From Variovorax sp. dw_308 (lineage in GTDB: Bacteria; Pseudomonadota; Gammaproteobacteria; Burkholderiales; Burkholderiaceae_C), in the NCBI RefSeq assembly GCF_019207085.1, contig NZ_JAATOM010000003.1:434001-498000 (forward strand): a stretch of 64,000 nucleotides of DNA. Reading direction: 5' to 3'. Position numbers and translations under genes: made by a program. Positions 47,551 to 55,072 of the stretch are shown here, in pieces (the stretch's first letter is position 1; every line of letters begins with the position of its first letter). The notes below the pieces were generated by a model. That model did not search any database. It was not told where the DNA came from and was given only the letters and a program-made list of their open reading frames with translations.

Positions 47551-48038
47551 CAGCCGATGCGGGCCAGGTCGCCTGCCACCCGATCGGCTTCGTGCGCAGC
47601 CACTTCGTGCAGGTCGAAGGCATGCCGATCCAGGCCGTGGCGTCGCAGGACATCGCGCGCCTCGAAGTGCGCGATGACTTTGCGCCGGGCCTGCGCGACA
47701 TCGAAGGCTTCGACTACCTCATCTTCATCACGCACATGCACCTGTGCACGCGCGAGCCGCTGGAGGTCACGCCCTTCCTGGACAACACGCCGCACGGCGT
47801 GTTCGCCACGCGCGCACCGACGCGGCCGAACCGGCTCGGCCTGTCCATCGTCCGCCTGCTGCGGGTCGAGGGCGCCACGCTGCACTTCGCCGGCAACGAC
47901 ATGGTCGACGGCACGCCGGTGCTCGACATCAAGCCCTACGTGCCGCGCTTCGACGTGCGCGAGACCGACCGCATCGGCTGGTTCGCCGACAAGCTTGGCG
48001 CCCTGCCCACGGCCTTGTCCGACCGCCGCATGACCTGA
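47547..48038 (+). CDS. TsaA-like (TrmO) domain protein
   Basis: A 163-residue cytoplasmic protein of the TsaA/TrmO fold. Motifs: HPIGFVRSHF at the start, DIEGFDYLIFITHMHLC, GVFATRAPTRPNRLGLSIVR and LDIKPYVPRFD. E. coli TrmO (235 residues) methylates N6 of t6A37 in tRNA-Thr using SAM; this protein lacks its C-terminal extension. Short members of this family sit next to metal-related genes in other genomes and their substrates are open. It is coupled to the nitroreductase-fusion gene and followed by a second ModE box. Confidence 0.88.
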   Translation: MTADAGQVACHPIGFVRSHFVQVEGMPIQAVASQDIARLEVRDDFAPGLRDIEGFDYLIFITHMHLCTREPLEVTPFLDNTPHGVFATRAPTRPNRLGLSIVRLLRVEGATLHFAGNDMVDGTPVLDIKPYVPRFDVRETDRIGWFADKLGALPTALSDRRMT

Positions 48039-48077
48039 CGGCGCGCCCCTCGCGGGCGCAGCCACGCCGCTATGATT

Positions 48078-48100
48078 CGCTATTCCAAAGATGAATAGCG
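48078..48100. promoter_or_regulatory. Predicted ModE box 2 (before modA)
   Basis: CGCTATTC-N7-GAATAGCG, identical in arms and spacing to the palindrome at 46434-46456, 23 bp upstream of the modA ATG. This is the position expected for ModE repression of modABC. Confidence 0.88.
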
Positions 48101-48123
48101 CACGACGCGAAAGGACGCCCGCA

Positions 48124-48888
48124 ATGAAGACCTGCCCTCGCTGGCTACGCACCGCCGCCGTACTGGCCACCCTCTCGCTGGGCGCCGTGGCCACGCAGGC
48201 GCAAGAGATCGTGGTGTCGGCCGCGGCCAGCCTGACCAACGCCTTCCAGGAAGTCGGCAAGGCCTTCGAGAAGTCGCAACCGGGCGCCAAGGTCACCTTC
48301 AATTTCGCGGCCTCGGGCGCGCTGCTGGCGCAGATGACGCAGGGCGCACCGGTCGACGTGTTCGCCTCCGCGGACCAGGAGACGATGAACCGCGCCGTCA
48401 CCGCCAAACTGATCGCCGACGGCACGCGCGTCGACTTCGCGCAGAACACGCTGGTGCTGATCGTCCCCGCCACCGCCACCGCGACGCCGCAGAGACTCGG
48501 CGACCTGACCGGCGATGCGTACAAGCGGATCTCCACCGGCACGCCCGCCTCGGTGCCAGTGGGCCGCTACACGATGGAGGCCGTGCAGCAAGCCGGCCTC
48601 ACCGCCGCGCTGGAGCCCAAGTGGATCTATGGCGAAAGCGTGCGCCAGGTGCTCAACTACGTCGCGCGCGGTGAAGTCGATGCCGGCTTCGTCTACCGCA
48701 CCGACGCAATGATCGAGCGCGACAAGGCGAAGATCGCGCTGACCGTGCCGACCAGCACGCCCGTGACCTATCCGATCGCGGAACTGGCCGCGAGCAAGAA
48801 CGCGGCATCGGCCAAGTCGTTCATCGCCTTCGTGCGCGGTGCGGAAGGCCAGGAGATCCTGGCGCGCTACGGCTTCTCGAAACCCTGA
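48124..48888 (+). CDS. modA: Molybdate ABC transporter, periplasmic binding protein
   Basis: A 254-residue binding protein with a signal peptide cleaved near ATQAQE. Ligand-binding motifs of ModA are visible: VVSAAASLTNAFQEVGKAFE, FNFAASGALLAQMTQGAPVD, VFASADQETM, PASVPVGRYTMEAVQQ and GEVDAGFVYRTDA. It captures molybdate (and probably tungstate) for ModBC. The in-frame ATG 33 bases upstream would overlap the ModE box, so the ATG at 48124 directly before the signal peptide is preferred. Confidence 0.95.
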   Translation: MKTCPRWLRTAAVLATLSLGAVATQAQEIVVSAAASLTNAFQEVGKAFEKSQPGAKVTFNFAASGALLAQMTQGAPVDVFASADQETMNRAVTAKLIADGTRVDFAQNTLVLIVPATATATPQRLGDLTGDAYKRISTGTPASVPVGRYTMEAVQQAGLTAALEPKWIYGESVRQVLNYVARGEVDAGFVYRTDAMIERDKAKIALTVPTSTPVTYPIAELAASKNAASAKSFIAFVRGAEGQEILARYGFSKP

Positions 48889-48891
48889 CCC

Positions 48892-49545
48892 TTGCTGGTT
48901 CCTCTCTGGCTCACGCTCAAGGTCGCGCTGATCGCCACGCTGATCGCAGGCGCGGCCGGGATCGGCCTCGGATGGTGGATGTCGCGGCGCCGTTTCCTCG
49001 GCCAGGGCGTGCTCGATGCGGTGCTGATGCTGCCGATGGTGCTGCCGCCCACGGTGCTCGGCTACTACCTGATCGTGCTGGTCGGCCGCAACGGCGTCTT
49101 CGGCCAGTACCTTGACCGCTGGTTCGGCATCAACCTGATCTTCACCTGGCAGGGCGCGGTGATCGCGGCATCGATCGTCTCGCTGCCGCTGATCTACAAG
49201 GCGGCGCGCGCGTCCTTCGAGGATGTCGACCACCGCTTCGCCCATGCGGCACGCACACTGGGCGCTGGCGAGCTGGAAGTGTTCCTGCGCGTGAGCCTGC
49301 CGCTGGCGGTGCGCGGCATCGCGGCCGGCCTGATGCTGGCCTTTGCGCGCGCCATGGGCGAATTCGGCGCGACGCTGATGATCGCCGGCAACCTGCCCGG
49401 CAAGACGCAGACGCTGTCGATCGCCGTGTATGACGCGGTGCAGGCCGGCAACGACGCGCAGGCGCTGTGGCTCACGCTGGTCATCTCGGTGGTCTGCATC
49501 GTCGTGCTGGTGATCTCGGGGCGCCTGTTGCAGGCGAAGCATTGA
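48892..49545 (+). CDS. modB: Molybdate ABC transporter permease
   Basis: A 217-residue inner-membrane permease with five to six helices and the coupling-helix EAA motif RASFEDVDHRFAHAARTLGA, plus LPMVLPPTVLGYYL and RAMGEFGATLMIAGN, the latter typical of ModB. The start is TTG three bases after the modA stop; no better ATG is available without losing the first helix. The stop shares one base with modC. Confidence 0.95.
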   Translation: MLVPLWLTLKVALIATLIAGAAGIGLGWWMSRRRFLGQGVLDAVLMLPMVLPPTVLGYYLIVLVGRNGVFGQYLDRWFGINLIFTWQGAVIAASIVSLPLIYKAARASFEDVDHRFAHAARTLGAGELEVFLRVSLPLAVRGIAAGLMLAFARAMGEFGATLMIAGNLPGKTQTLSIAVYDAVQAGNDAQALWLTLVISVVCIVVLVISGRLLQAKH

Positions 49546-50231
49546 TGGCCGACCTGCTCGACGTCGACCTGCACGTCGCCCTGCACTCCGACGAGCGTGA
49601 CTTCGCGCTGCATGCCTGCTTCCGCACGCAATCGATGCGCACGGCGCTGCTGGGGCCATCGGGCGCGGGCAAGTCGACCGTGCTGCTGGCGATGGCCGGA
49701 CTGGTTCCGGGTGCGAAGGGCCATGTGCGGCTGAACGGCACCACGCTGCTCGACACCGCGGCCCATGTCGACCTGCCCGCGCGCGAGCGCCGCATCGGTT
49801 TCGTGTTCCAGGACTACGCGCTGTTCCCGCACATGACGGTCATGCAGAACATCATGTTCGGCATGCACCGTCTCGGCAGTGCCGCGTCGCCGGCGACCAC
49901 GGCTCGCATCGAGGAACTGCTGCATCAGTTCGGGCTAGAGCAGTTGGCCAGCGCCTATCCACGGCATCTCTCCGGCGGGCAGAAGCAACGCGTCGCATTG
50001 GCGCGCGCGGTGGCACCGAATCCACGGCTCCTGCTGCTCGACGAGCCGCTTTCCGCCCTCGACACGCAATTGCGCACCCGCCTGCGGGCGGAACTGGCCG
50101 AGATGCTGGACCGCGTGCAGGTGCCGACCCTGCTCGTGACGCACGACCCGCACGACGTGGAGGCCTTGGCCCACAGTGCGATCCATCTCGACAACGGCCA
50201 TGTCGTGCCAGCCGAAACCACTGGAGCCTGA
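49545..50231 (+). CDS. modC: Molybdate ABC transporter ATP-binding protein, short form
   Basis: A 228-residue ATPase with Walker A GPSGAGKSTVLLAMAGLVPG, Q loop FVFQDYALFPHMTVMQNI, signature LSGGQKQRVALARAV, Walker B LLLLDEPLSALD and the switch histidine in LLVTHDPHDVE. It ends soon after the nucleotide domain; the C-terminal TOBE/Mop domain that lets ModC of E. coli (352 residues) sense molybdate is absent. Trans-inhibition by molybdate is therefore unlikely, leaving ModE as the main control. Confidence 0.94.
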   Translation: MADLLDVDLHVALHSDERDFALHACFRTQSMRTALLGPSGAGKSTVLLAMAGLVPGAKGHVRLNGTTLLDTAAHVDLPARERRIGFVFQDYALFPHMTVMQNIMFGMHRLGSAASPATTARIEELLHQFGLEQLASAYPRHLSGGQKQRVALARAVAPNPRLLLLDEPLSALDTQLRTRLRAELAEMLDRVQVPTLLVTHDPHDVEALAHSAIHLDNGHVVPAETTGA

Positions 50232-50233
50232 CG

Positions 50234-50749
50234 ATGATGATTCGACTGTTTCGATGCGCCACCATGTTGTTCGCGCTCTGCGCACTGTGGAGCGGCGCAG
50301 CCGCCCAGGTGAGCATGCAGGTCGAGGTGTCGGGCGCGGTGCAGCGCACGCTGCGGCTCGACGCCACCGAGCTGGCCACGTCGGAAGCGCAGCAGATCGT
50401 CACCTTCGTGCAGACGCGCAGCGCACAGGGTGTCGAGACCAAAAGCACGGTGCGCGGCGTGAAGCTGTCCGCCCTCATCGAGCGCGCGGGCCTCGTGGCG
50501 AAGGGCCGCGACGGATGGAAGACGCTGGTCATCGTGGCCACCGCGACGGACGGTTATCGCGCGGTGTTCGCCTGGCCCGAGGTCACCAACACGGCCGGCG
50601 GCGACGGCGTGCTGTTGCTGTTCGAACGCGACGGCAAGCCGCTCGATGAGCGCGAAGGCCGCATCGCGCTCATGTCCACCGCAGATCGCAACCTGGGCGC
50701 GCGCTATGTGCGCAACCTGGCGCGCATCGAGGTCCGTCCGCTGGACTGA
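50234..50749 (+). CDS. Exported sulfite-oxidase-fold (molybdopterin-dependent oxidoreductase-like) protein
   Basis: A 171-residue periplasmic protein with a signal peptide (cleavage near GAAAQV). VEVSGAVQRTLRLDATELAT, VRGVKLSALIERAGL, TATDGYRAVFAWPEV and IALMSTADRNLGARYVRNL follow the Moco-binding sulfite oxidase fold, but only a minimal version. The mature part has no cysteine, so the Mo-Cys ligand of true sulfite oxidases is missing. It is last in the mod operon, two bases after modC, which suggests a role with molybdate or with a pterin-free ligand. Function unknown. Confidence 0.78.
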   Translation: MMIRLFRCATMLFALCALWSGAAAQVSMQVEVSGAVQRTLRLDATELATSEAQQIVTFVQTRSAQGVETKSTVRGVKLSALIERAGLVAKGRDGWKTLVIVATATDGYRAVFAWPEVTNTAGGDGVLLLFERDGKPLDEREGRIALMSTADRNLGARYVRNLARIEVRPLD

Positions 50750-50795
50750 GGAGGCGTTGCTCTTGCATGGGCCTGCCCCAAGGAGAGTCCCCTGA

Positions 50796-51188
50796 TCAGG
50801 CGCCGGCCGGCACCTTGTCCAGGAAGCCGGTCACCGATTGCAGCTTGCCGTCGTCGAGTTGCGCGAAGTCCGTGCCCTGGATCAGGTCCGCCGCACCGCT
50901 CGGCCCGAGGGTCCAGCTAAAACGCAGGTTGTCACCGTGCGAATCGGCCTTGCCAGCCAGGGCAAAGCGGAAGCCCGGGTAGTGCGCTTGCACGACGCCG
51001 ATCATCGAGCTGATCTCTTCATGTCCGCTGGCCCGCCCCATCGGGTCGACGTAGCGCGCATCTTCGGCCCAGCCGGTTTCAAGCATCTGCTGGCGGCGCG
51101 CGGCGTCGGACTCGTTCCAGAGGGCGATGTAGCGGTGGGCAATTCCGACGGCGTCGACGGCATCGAGAGTGGCGGTGGTGGTGTCCAT
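50796..51188 (-). CDS. Nuclear transport factor 2 / SnoaL-like domain protein
   Basis: A 130-residue single-domain protein of the NTF2-like cone fold. VGIAHRYIALWNESDAARRQ, the WAEDARYVDPMGRASGHEEI stretch and the strand series FRFALAGKADSHGDNLRFSW are typical of SnoaL-like polyketide-cyclase or ketosteroid-isomerase-like proteins. Catalysis cannot be predicted. It faces away from the Rieske oxygenase gene across a 148-bp spacer and converges on the mod operon. Confidence 0.8.
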   Translation of the reverse strand: MDTTTATLDAVDAVGIAHRYIALWNESDAARRQQMLETGWAEDARYVDPMGRASGHEEISSMIGVVQAHYPGFRFALAGKADSHGDNLRFSWTLGPSGAADLIQGTDFAQLDDGKLQSVTGFLDKVPAGA

Positions 51189-51336
51189 GGCGCGATTCCT
51201 TTCAGGGTTGGAACCCGCAACAGCGCGGGGTGAACGGATGGTCGCGAACCGCGTGTGTCGCGTCGATGACTCCGGAGGTCATGCCCGCGGGTAATCGCGT
51301 TGGCCATGAAACGGCCTCTGCTCTTACGATGGGGTT

Positions 51337-52557
51337 TTGGGAGCACTGGACTTGACGGACCTCACACTCGACACGGCCCCACCGCCGCCCGCGCTGGCGG
51401 ACCTGATGGCGCGCCTCGATCGGAGCTGCCGCACCGGCACCCGCGAACTGGGCGCCGAAACGGGCAGCGTTCCCGCCAGCCACTACACCGACCGCGTGCA
51501 CTGGCAGAACGAGCAGGATTCGCTGTTCGCGCATTGGCCGATCGTCGCGGCCCACAGCGCGGAGGTGGCGCCGGGCTCGGCGCTGCCCTTCGACGCGCTC
51601 GGCGTGCCCATCGTCGTGACCCGGTCCATCGAGGGCCGTGCGCGCGCCTTCTTCAACGTGTGCCGGCACCGCGGCATGGCGCTCGTCACGACCAAGGGCT
51701 CGGCACCGCCAAAGGCAACGCCCTGCAAGGCGCTCGTCTGCCCTTACCACGGCTGGACCTACGAACTGGATGGGCGCCTGCGCCACCGGCTCCATGCCGA
51801 GACCTTCGACGGCATCGACCCCGCCACGCTGAACCTGGTCGAGCTGCCCTGCGACGAAGCGGGCGGCCTGATCTTCGTGAAACGCACGCCCGGCCCGCCC
51901 TTCTCCGCCGCCACCTTCCTGCAGGGCCTCGACGCGCACCTGCAATGGCTGGGCCTGGCCGACATGAAGGTGTTCCGCAAGGTCGACCATGTGTACCGCG
52001 CGAACTGGAAGCTCACCGCCGATGCCTTCCTCGAGGGCTATCACATCCGCGTGCTGCACCGCGACACGATCTATCCGTTCTTTGCCGACGCGATGGCGGT
52101 CAACCTGCGTGCCGGCCCGCACCAGGATTCACTGGTCGCGCGGCGCACGGCCCTCGAAGGCTTCGAGCCACCGCGCGACCGCAGCGCGCTGTGCAAGGTG
52201 GCCACGCCGACGCAGTTCCTGTTCCCGAATTCATTCCTGATCTGGCACCCCGACTACGTCAGCCTGATCGGCATGTTCTCGCCGGCGCCGGACGAGGTGC
52301 GCTGGGTGCACACCATGCTGATCCCGCCCGATCGCACCGGCGATGACTGGCACGCGCACTGGGAGAAGACCTTCAACCTCATCGAGAAGACGGTGTTCCA
52401 GCAGGAGGACATCGCGACGGCCGTCGGCATCCAGAAGGGCCTGCTCAGCGGCGCCAACGCAGGATTGGTTGCGGGGCGGCTGGAGAGCGACGTGCTGCGA
52501 TTCCACCGGGGCGTGGATGCGGCGATCGCGGGGACCTTGAAGCCTGCGGGCGATTAG
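51337..52557 (+). CDS. Rieske aromatic ring-hydroxylating oxygenase, alpha subunit
   Basis: A protein of about 400 residues. The Rieske cluster is bound by C109/H111 (NVCRHRGM) and C135/H138 (VCPYHGW). The catalytic SRPBCC domain contains the mononuclear iron motif DAFLEGYHIRVLH with two histidines. Enzymes of this group hydroxylate or demethylate aromatic or quaternary ammonium substrates and need a separate reductase, which is not in the window. The start is uncertain: TTG at 51337 is the earliest, a further TTG lies at 51352 and the first ATG at 51406; no clear ribosome binding site decides. Confidence 0.85.
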   Translation: MGALDLTDLTLDTAPPPPALADLMARLDRSCRTGTRELGAETGSVPASHYTDRVHWQNEQDSLFAHWPIVAAHSAEVAPGSALPFDALGVPIVVTRSIEGRARAFFNVCRHRGMALVTTKGSAPPKATPCKALVCPYHGWTYELDGRLRHRLHAETFDGIDPATLNLVELPCDEAGGLIFVKRTPGPPFSAATFLQGLDAHLQWLGLADMKVFRKVDHVYRANWKLTADAFLEGYHIRVLHRDTIYPFFADAMAVNLRAGPHQDSLVARRTALEGFEPPRDRSALCKVATPTQFLFPNSFLIWHPDYVSLIGMFSPAPDEVRWVHTMLIPPDRTGDDWHAHWEKTFNLIEKTVFQQEDIATAVGIQKGLLSGANAGLVAGRLESDVLRFHRGVDAAIAGTLKPAGD

Positions 52558-52610
52558 CGCCTTCATTCCAGGAATACTGTGGAACCCGCCTTGCCGGGCC
52601 CCGGGCATTG

Positions 52611-52670
52611 CCCCCGCTGGGCTCGGAAGGGGGTGAGAGGAGCGGCACGAAGTGCCGCGGAGCCCGGGGG
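52611..52670. terminator. Long hairpin between convergent genes, possible two-way terminator
   Basis: CCCCCGCTGGGCTC pairs with GAGCCCGGGGG across an inner hairpin GCGGCAC-GAA-GTGCCGC (52642-52658). It lies between the 3' ends of the Rieske gene and tupA. There is no T run on either strand, so it may slow polymerase or protect the mRNA ends, or be a dispersed element. Confidence 0.45.
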
Positions 52671-52675
52671 CGAGC

Positions 52676-53530
52676 CTACTTTGCGTTCGGGAAGAACAAC
52701 TGCTCGCCGTCGATCTTGTAGCTCGCGATATTGCTCTGCCCCGCAGGCGAGATCACCCAGTCGACGAACTTCTGCGCGCCCGTGTGGTTGAGGTTCGGAA
52801 ACTTCGCGGCGCTCGGCACCATCACGCCGTACTGGTTGAACAGGCGCTTGTCGCCTTCCACCAGCACGGCCATGTCGGCGCGGTTCTTGAAGCTCAGCCA
52901 GGTGCCGCGGTCCGACAGCACATAGCCGCCGGTGGAGGCCGCGATGTTCAGCGCCGGGCCCATGCCGCAGCCGCATTCCTTGTAGCCACTGCCCTTCTTC
53001 TCATTCGGCAGGGGCTGGCCCGCATCGCCCAGGCCGGTCTGGTTCCATAGGCGACGCTCGGCGGCATCGGTGCCGCTCTTGTCGCCGCGCGATACGAAGG
53101 CCACATTGCCCGCCGCCAGCTTCTTCAGCGCCGCGACGATGTCATTGCCCTTGACACCGGCCGGATCGTTCTTCGGCCCGATCAGCACGAAGTCGTTGTA
53201 CATCACCGGATAGCGCTTGGCTGCATAGCCCTCGGCCACGAACTTCTCCTCGGCCGCCGTGTCGTGCACAAACAGCACGTCGGCATCGCCCCGGCGTGCC
53301 ATGTCGATGGCCTGCCCCGTGCCGACCGCCACCACCTTGATGTCGATGCCGGTCGCCTGCTTGAACGCCGGCAGCATGTGGGCGAACAGGCCCGACTGTT
53401 CGGTCGACGTGGTCGAGGCCATGGTGATCGTCTCGGCGCGCGCCACCAGGATGCTGGCGCCCAGCAGCACCAGCGCGACGGTCGCCTGCGCGGTCGGCCC
53501 CACGCCGAACCGCTTGAAAAACACCTTCAT
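52676..53530 (-). CDS. tupA: Tungstate ABC transporter, periplasmic binding protein
   Basis: A 284-residue binding protein with a signal peptide cleaved near VARAE. The ligand motif STTSTEQSGLFAHMLPAF and GTGQAIDMARRGDADVLFVH, FVSRGDKSGTDAAERRLW are characteristic of TupA, which binds tungstate with high selectivity over molybdate. It overlaps the tupC stop by four bases and is last in the operon tupB-tupC-tupA, a different order from the usual tupABC. It may instead serve both oxyanions. Confidence 0.9.
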   Translation of the reverse strand: MKVFFKRFGVGPTAQATVALVLLGASILVARAETITMASTTSTEQSGLFAHMLPAFKQATGIDIKVVAVGTGQAIDMARRGDADVLFVHDTAAEEKFVAEGYAAKRYPVMYNDFVLIGPKNDPAGVKGNDIVAALKKLAAGNVAFVSRGDKSGTDAAERRLWNQTGLGDAGQPLPNEKKGSGYKECGCGMGPALNIAASTGGYVLSDRGTWLSFKNRADMAVLVEGDKRLFNQYGVMVPSAAKFPNLNHTGAQKFVDWVISPAGQSNIASYKIDGEQLFFPNAK

Positions 53531-54216
53531 ACCAGCTCTCCTTTGACAAACAAACGGGCCGCCTCGGGCAGCGGCCCGTTGAAGAAATCATGCACCGGCA
53601 GGTCGGCCACGACCCTGCCCTGCTCAAGGTAGACCACGCGGCTGGCCAGCCGCTTGACCTGGCCCAGATTGTGGCTGGCGAACACCAGCGTGCGACCCTG
53701 CGCGGCCTCCGCCAGCAAGGCTTCGACCTCGTGCTTGGCGGTGGGGTCGAGGCTGGCCGTCGGCTCGTCGAGCAACAACACCTTGGGCTGCAGGGCCCAG
53801 GCACGGGCCAGCGCGAGGCGCTGCTGTTGACCGCCGGAGAGCGTTCGCGCATTGCGTCCGATCAGCGCCTCGAGGCCCACGCGCGCCAACGCGGGGCCGG
53901 CCTGGCGCTTCGCCTCGCCCCATGGCGTGCCGCGCAGCCAGAGGGCGATCGCCACGTTGGTCCGCGCTGTGGCGCGCAGCATGTGCGGACGCTGGAACAG
54001 CATGGCCAGTTCGCGCCGGGGTGCATGGCTGGCGAATTGCCCGGACGCATGCGGCACCAGGCCATGGAGCAAGCGCAGCAGCGTGCTCTTGCCGCTGCCG
54101 TTGGCGCCGATCAGCGCGACGCGCTCGCCCGCATCAATCGCAAGGGAAGCATCGCGCAATGCCGTCACGCGGCCGAAGCGCACGTCGACATGGCTCAGCG
54201 CAAACAGCGACGTCAT
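53527..54216 (-). CDS. tupC: Tungstate ABC transporter ATP-binding protein
   Basis: A 229-residue ATPase. Walker A LIGANGSGKSTLLRLLHGL, Q loop AMLFQRPHMLRATARTNVAI, signature TLSGGQQQRLALARAWAL, Walker B VLLLDEPTASLDP and switch histidine FASHNLGQV. It overlaps tupB by four bases upstream and tupA by four downstream. Sequence of the Q-loop region and operon partners fit TupC rather than phosphate or sulfate ATPases. Confidence 0.92.
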   Translation of the reverse strand: MTSLFALSHVDVRFGRVTALRDASLAIDAGERVALIGANGSGKSTLLRLLHGLVPHASGQFASHAPRRELAMLFQRPHMLRATARTNVAIALWLRGTPWGEAKRQAGPALARVGLEALIGRNARTLSGGQQQRLALARAWALQPKVLLLDEPTASLDPTAKHEVEALLAEAAQGRTLVFASHNLGQVKRLASRVVYLEQGRVVADLPVHDFFNGPLPEAARLFVKGELV

Positions 54217-54947
54217 GCGGCGATCCGCATCGCCACCGCCGCGCCGCCGTCGACGCGTTCGCGCCAGCTGCGCACCAGCGCCACCAGCACGTTCAGCGCC
54301 AGCACCACCAGCAGCAGCACCAATCCCAATGCCAGCGCCAGCGGCAAGTCGCCCTTGCTGGTCTCCAGCGCGATCGCGGTGGTCATCACGCGGGTGAAGC
54401 CGTCGATGTTGCCGCCCACGATCATCACCGCGCCCACCTCCGACACGGCCCGGCCAAAGGCCGCGATCAGCACCGTGACCAGCGCATAGCGCTCGTCCCA
54501 CACCAGCAGCAGCGCGCGCACCAGCGAACCGGCGCCGAGCGAGCGCAACTGCTCGCCATGGGCGCGGTCGGCGTCTTCTATGACCTGCCGCGTCAGCGCC
54601 GTCACGACGGGCAGCACCAGCACCGCCTGCGCCAGCACCATCGCCTTGAAGCTGAACAGCCAGCCCAGCCAACCCAGCGGCCCCGAGCGCGACAGCAGCA
54701 GGTAGACCACCAGCCCCACCACCACCGAAGGCAGCGCGAGCAGTGTGTTGAGCAGCGCCAGCGCCGCGCCGCGGCCACGGAAACGGGCCACACCCAGCCA
54801 AGCGCCGGCCAGCAGGCCAAGGCCGCAGGCGAGCGCACATGCGCTGGCGCTCACGGCCAGCGACCGCCCGACGATGCCGAGCAGCACCGGGTCGCCCGAC
54901 ACGACCAGCTGCCACGCGGACAGGAGACTTGACTCGAAGGTATTCAT
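54213..54947 (-). CDS. tupB: Tungstate ABC transporter permease
   Basis: A 244-residue permease with five to six membrane helices and a coupling motif around GEQLRSLGAGSLVRALLLVW. LNTLLALPSVVVGLVVYLLL and FGRAVSEVGAVMIVGGNIDG are typical of TupB permeases. The ATG gives MNTFESSLLSAWQLVVSGDP; 15 codons of open frame upstream are ignored because they are arginine-rich and lack a ribosome binding site. First gene of the tupBCA unit. Confidence 0.92.
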   Translation of the reverse strand: MNTFESSLLSAWQLVVSGDPVLLGIVGRSLAVSASACALACGLGLLAGAWLGVARFRGRGAALALLNTLLALPSVVVGLVVYLLLSRSGPLGWLGWLFSFKAMVLAQAVLVLPVVTALTRQVIEDADRAHGEQLRSLGAGSLVRALLLVWDERYALVTVLIAAFGRAVSEVGAVMIVGGNIDGFTRVMTTAIALETSKGDLPLALALGLVLLLVVLALNVLVALVRSWRERVDGGAAVAMRIAA

Positions 54948-55072
54948 TGAAAAGCACGAAAACAGGTGGCGCGCACGCGCACGGGTGCGCATGATGCACG
55001 AGGCTGGCAGGATGGCGGCTCGCTGCGTCGCGATGGCGCAGCGTCAAGGCCGAAGGACAGGGGGGACACTCG

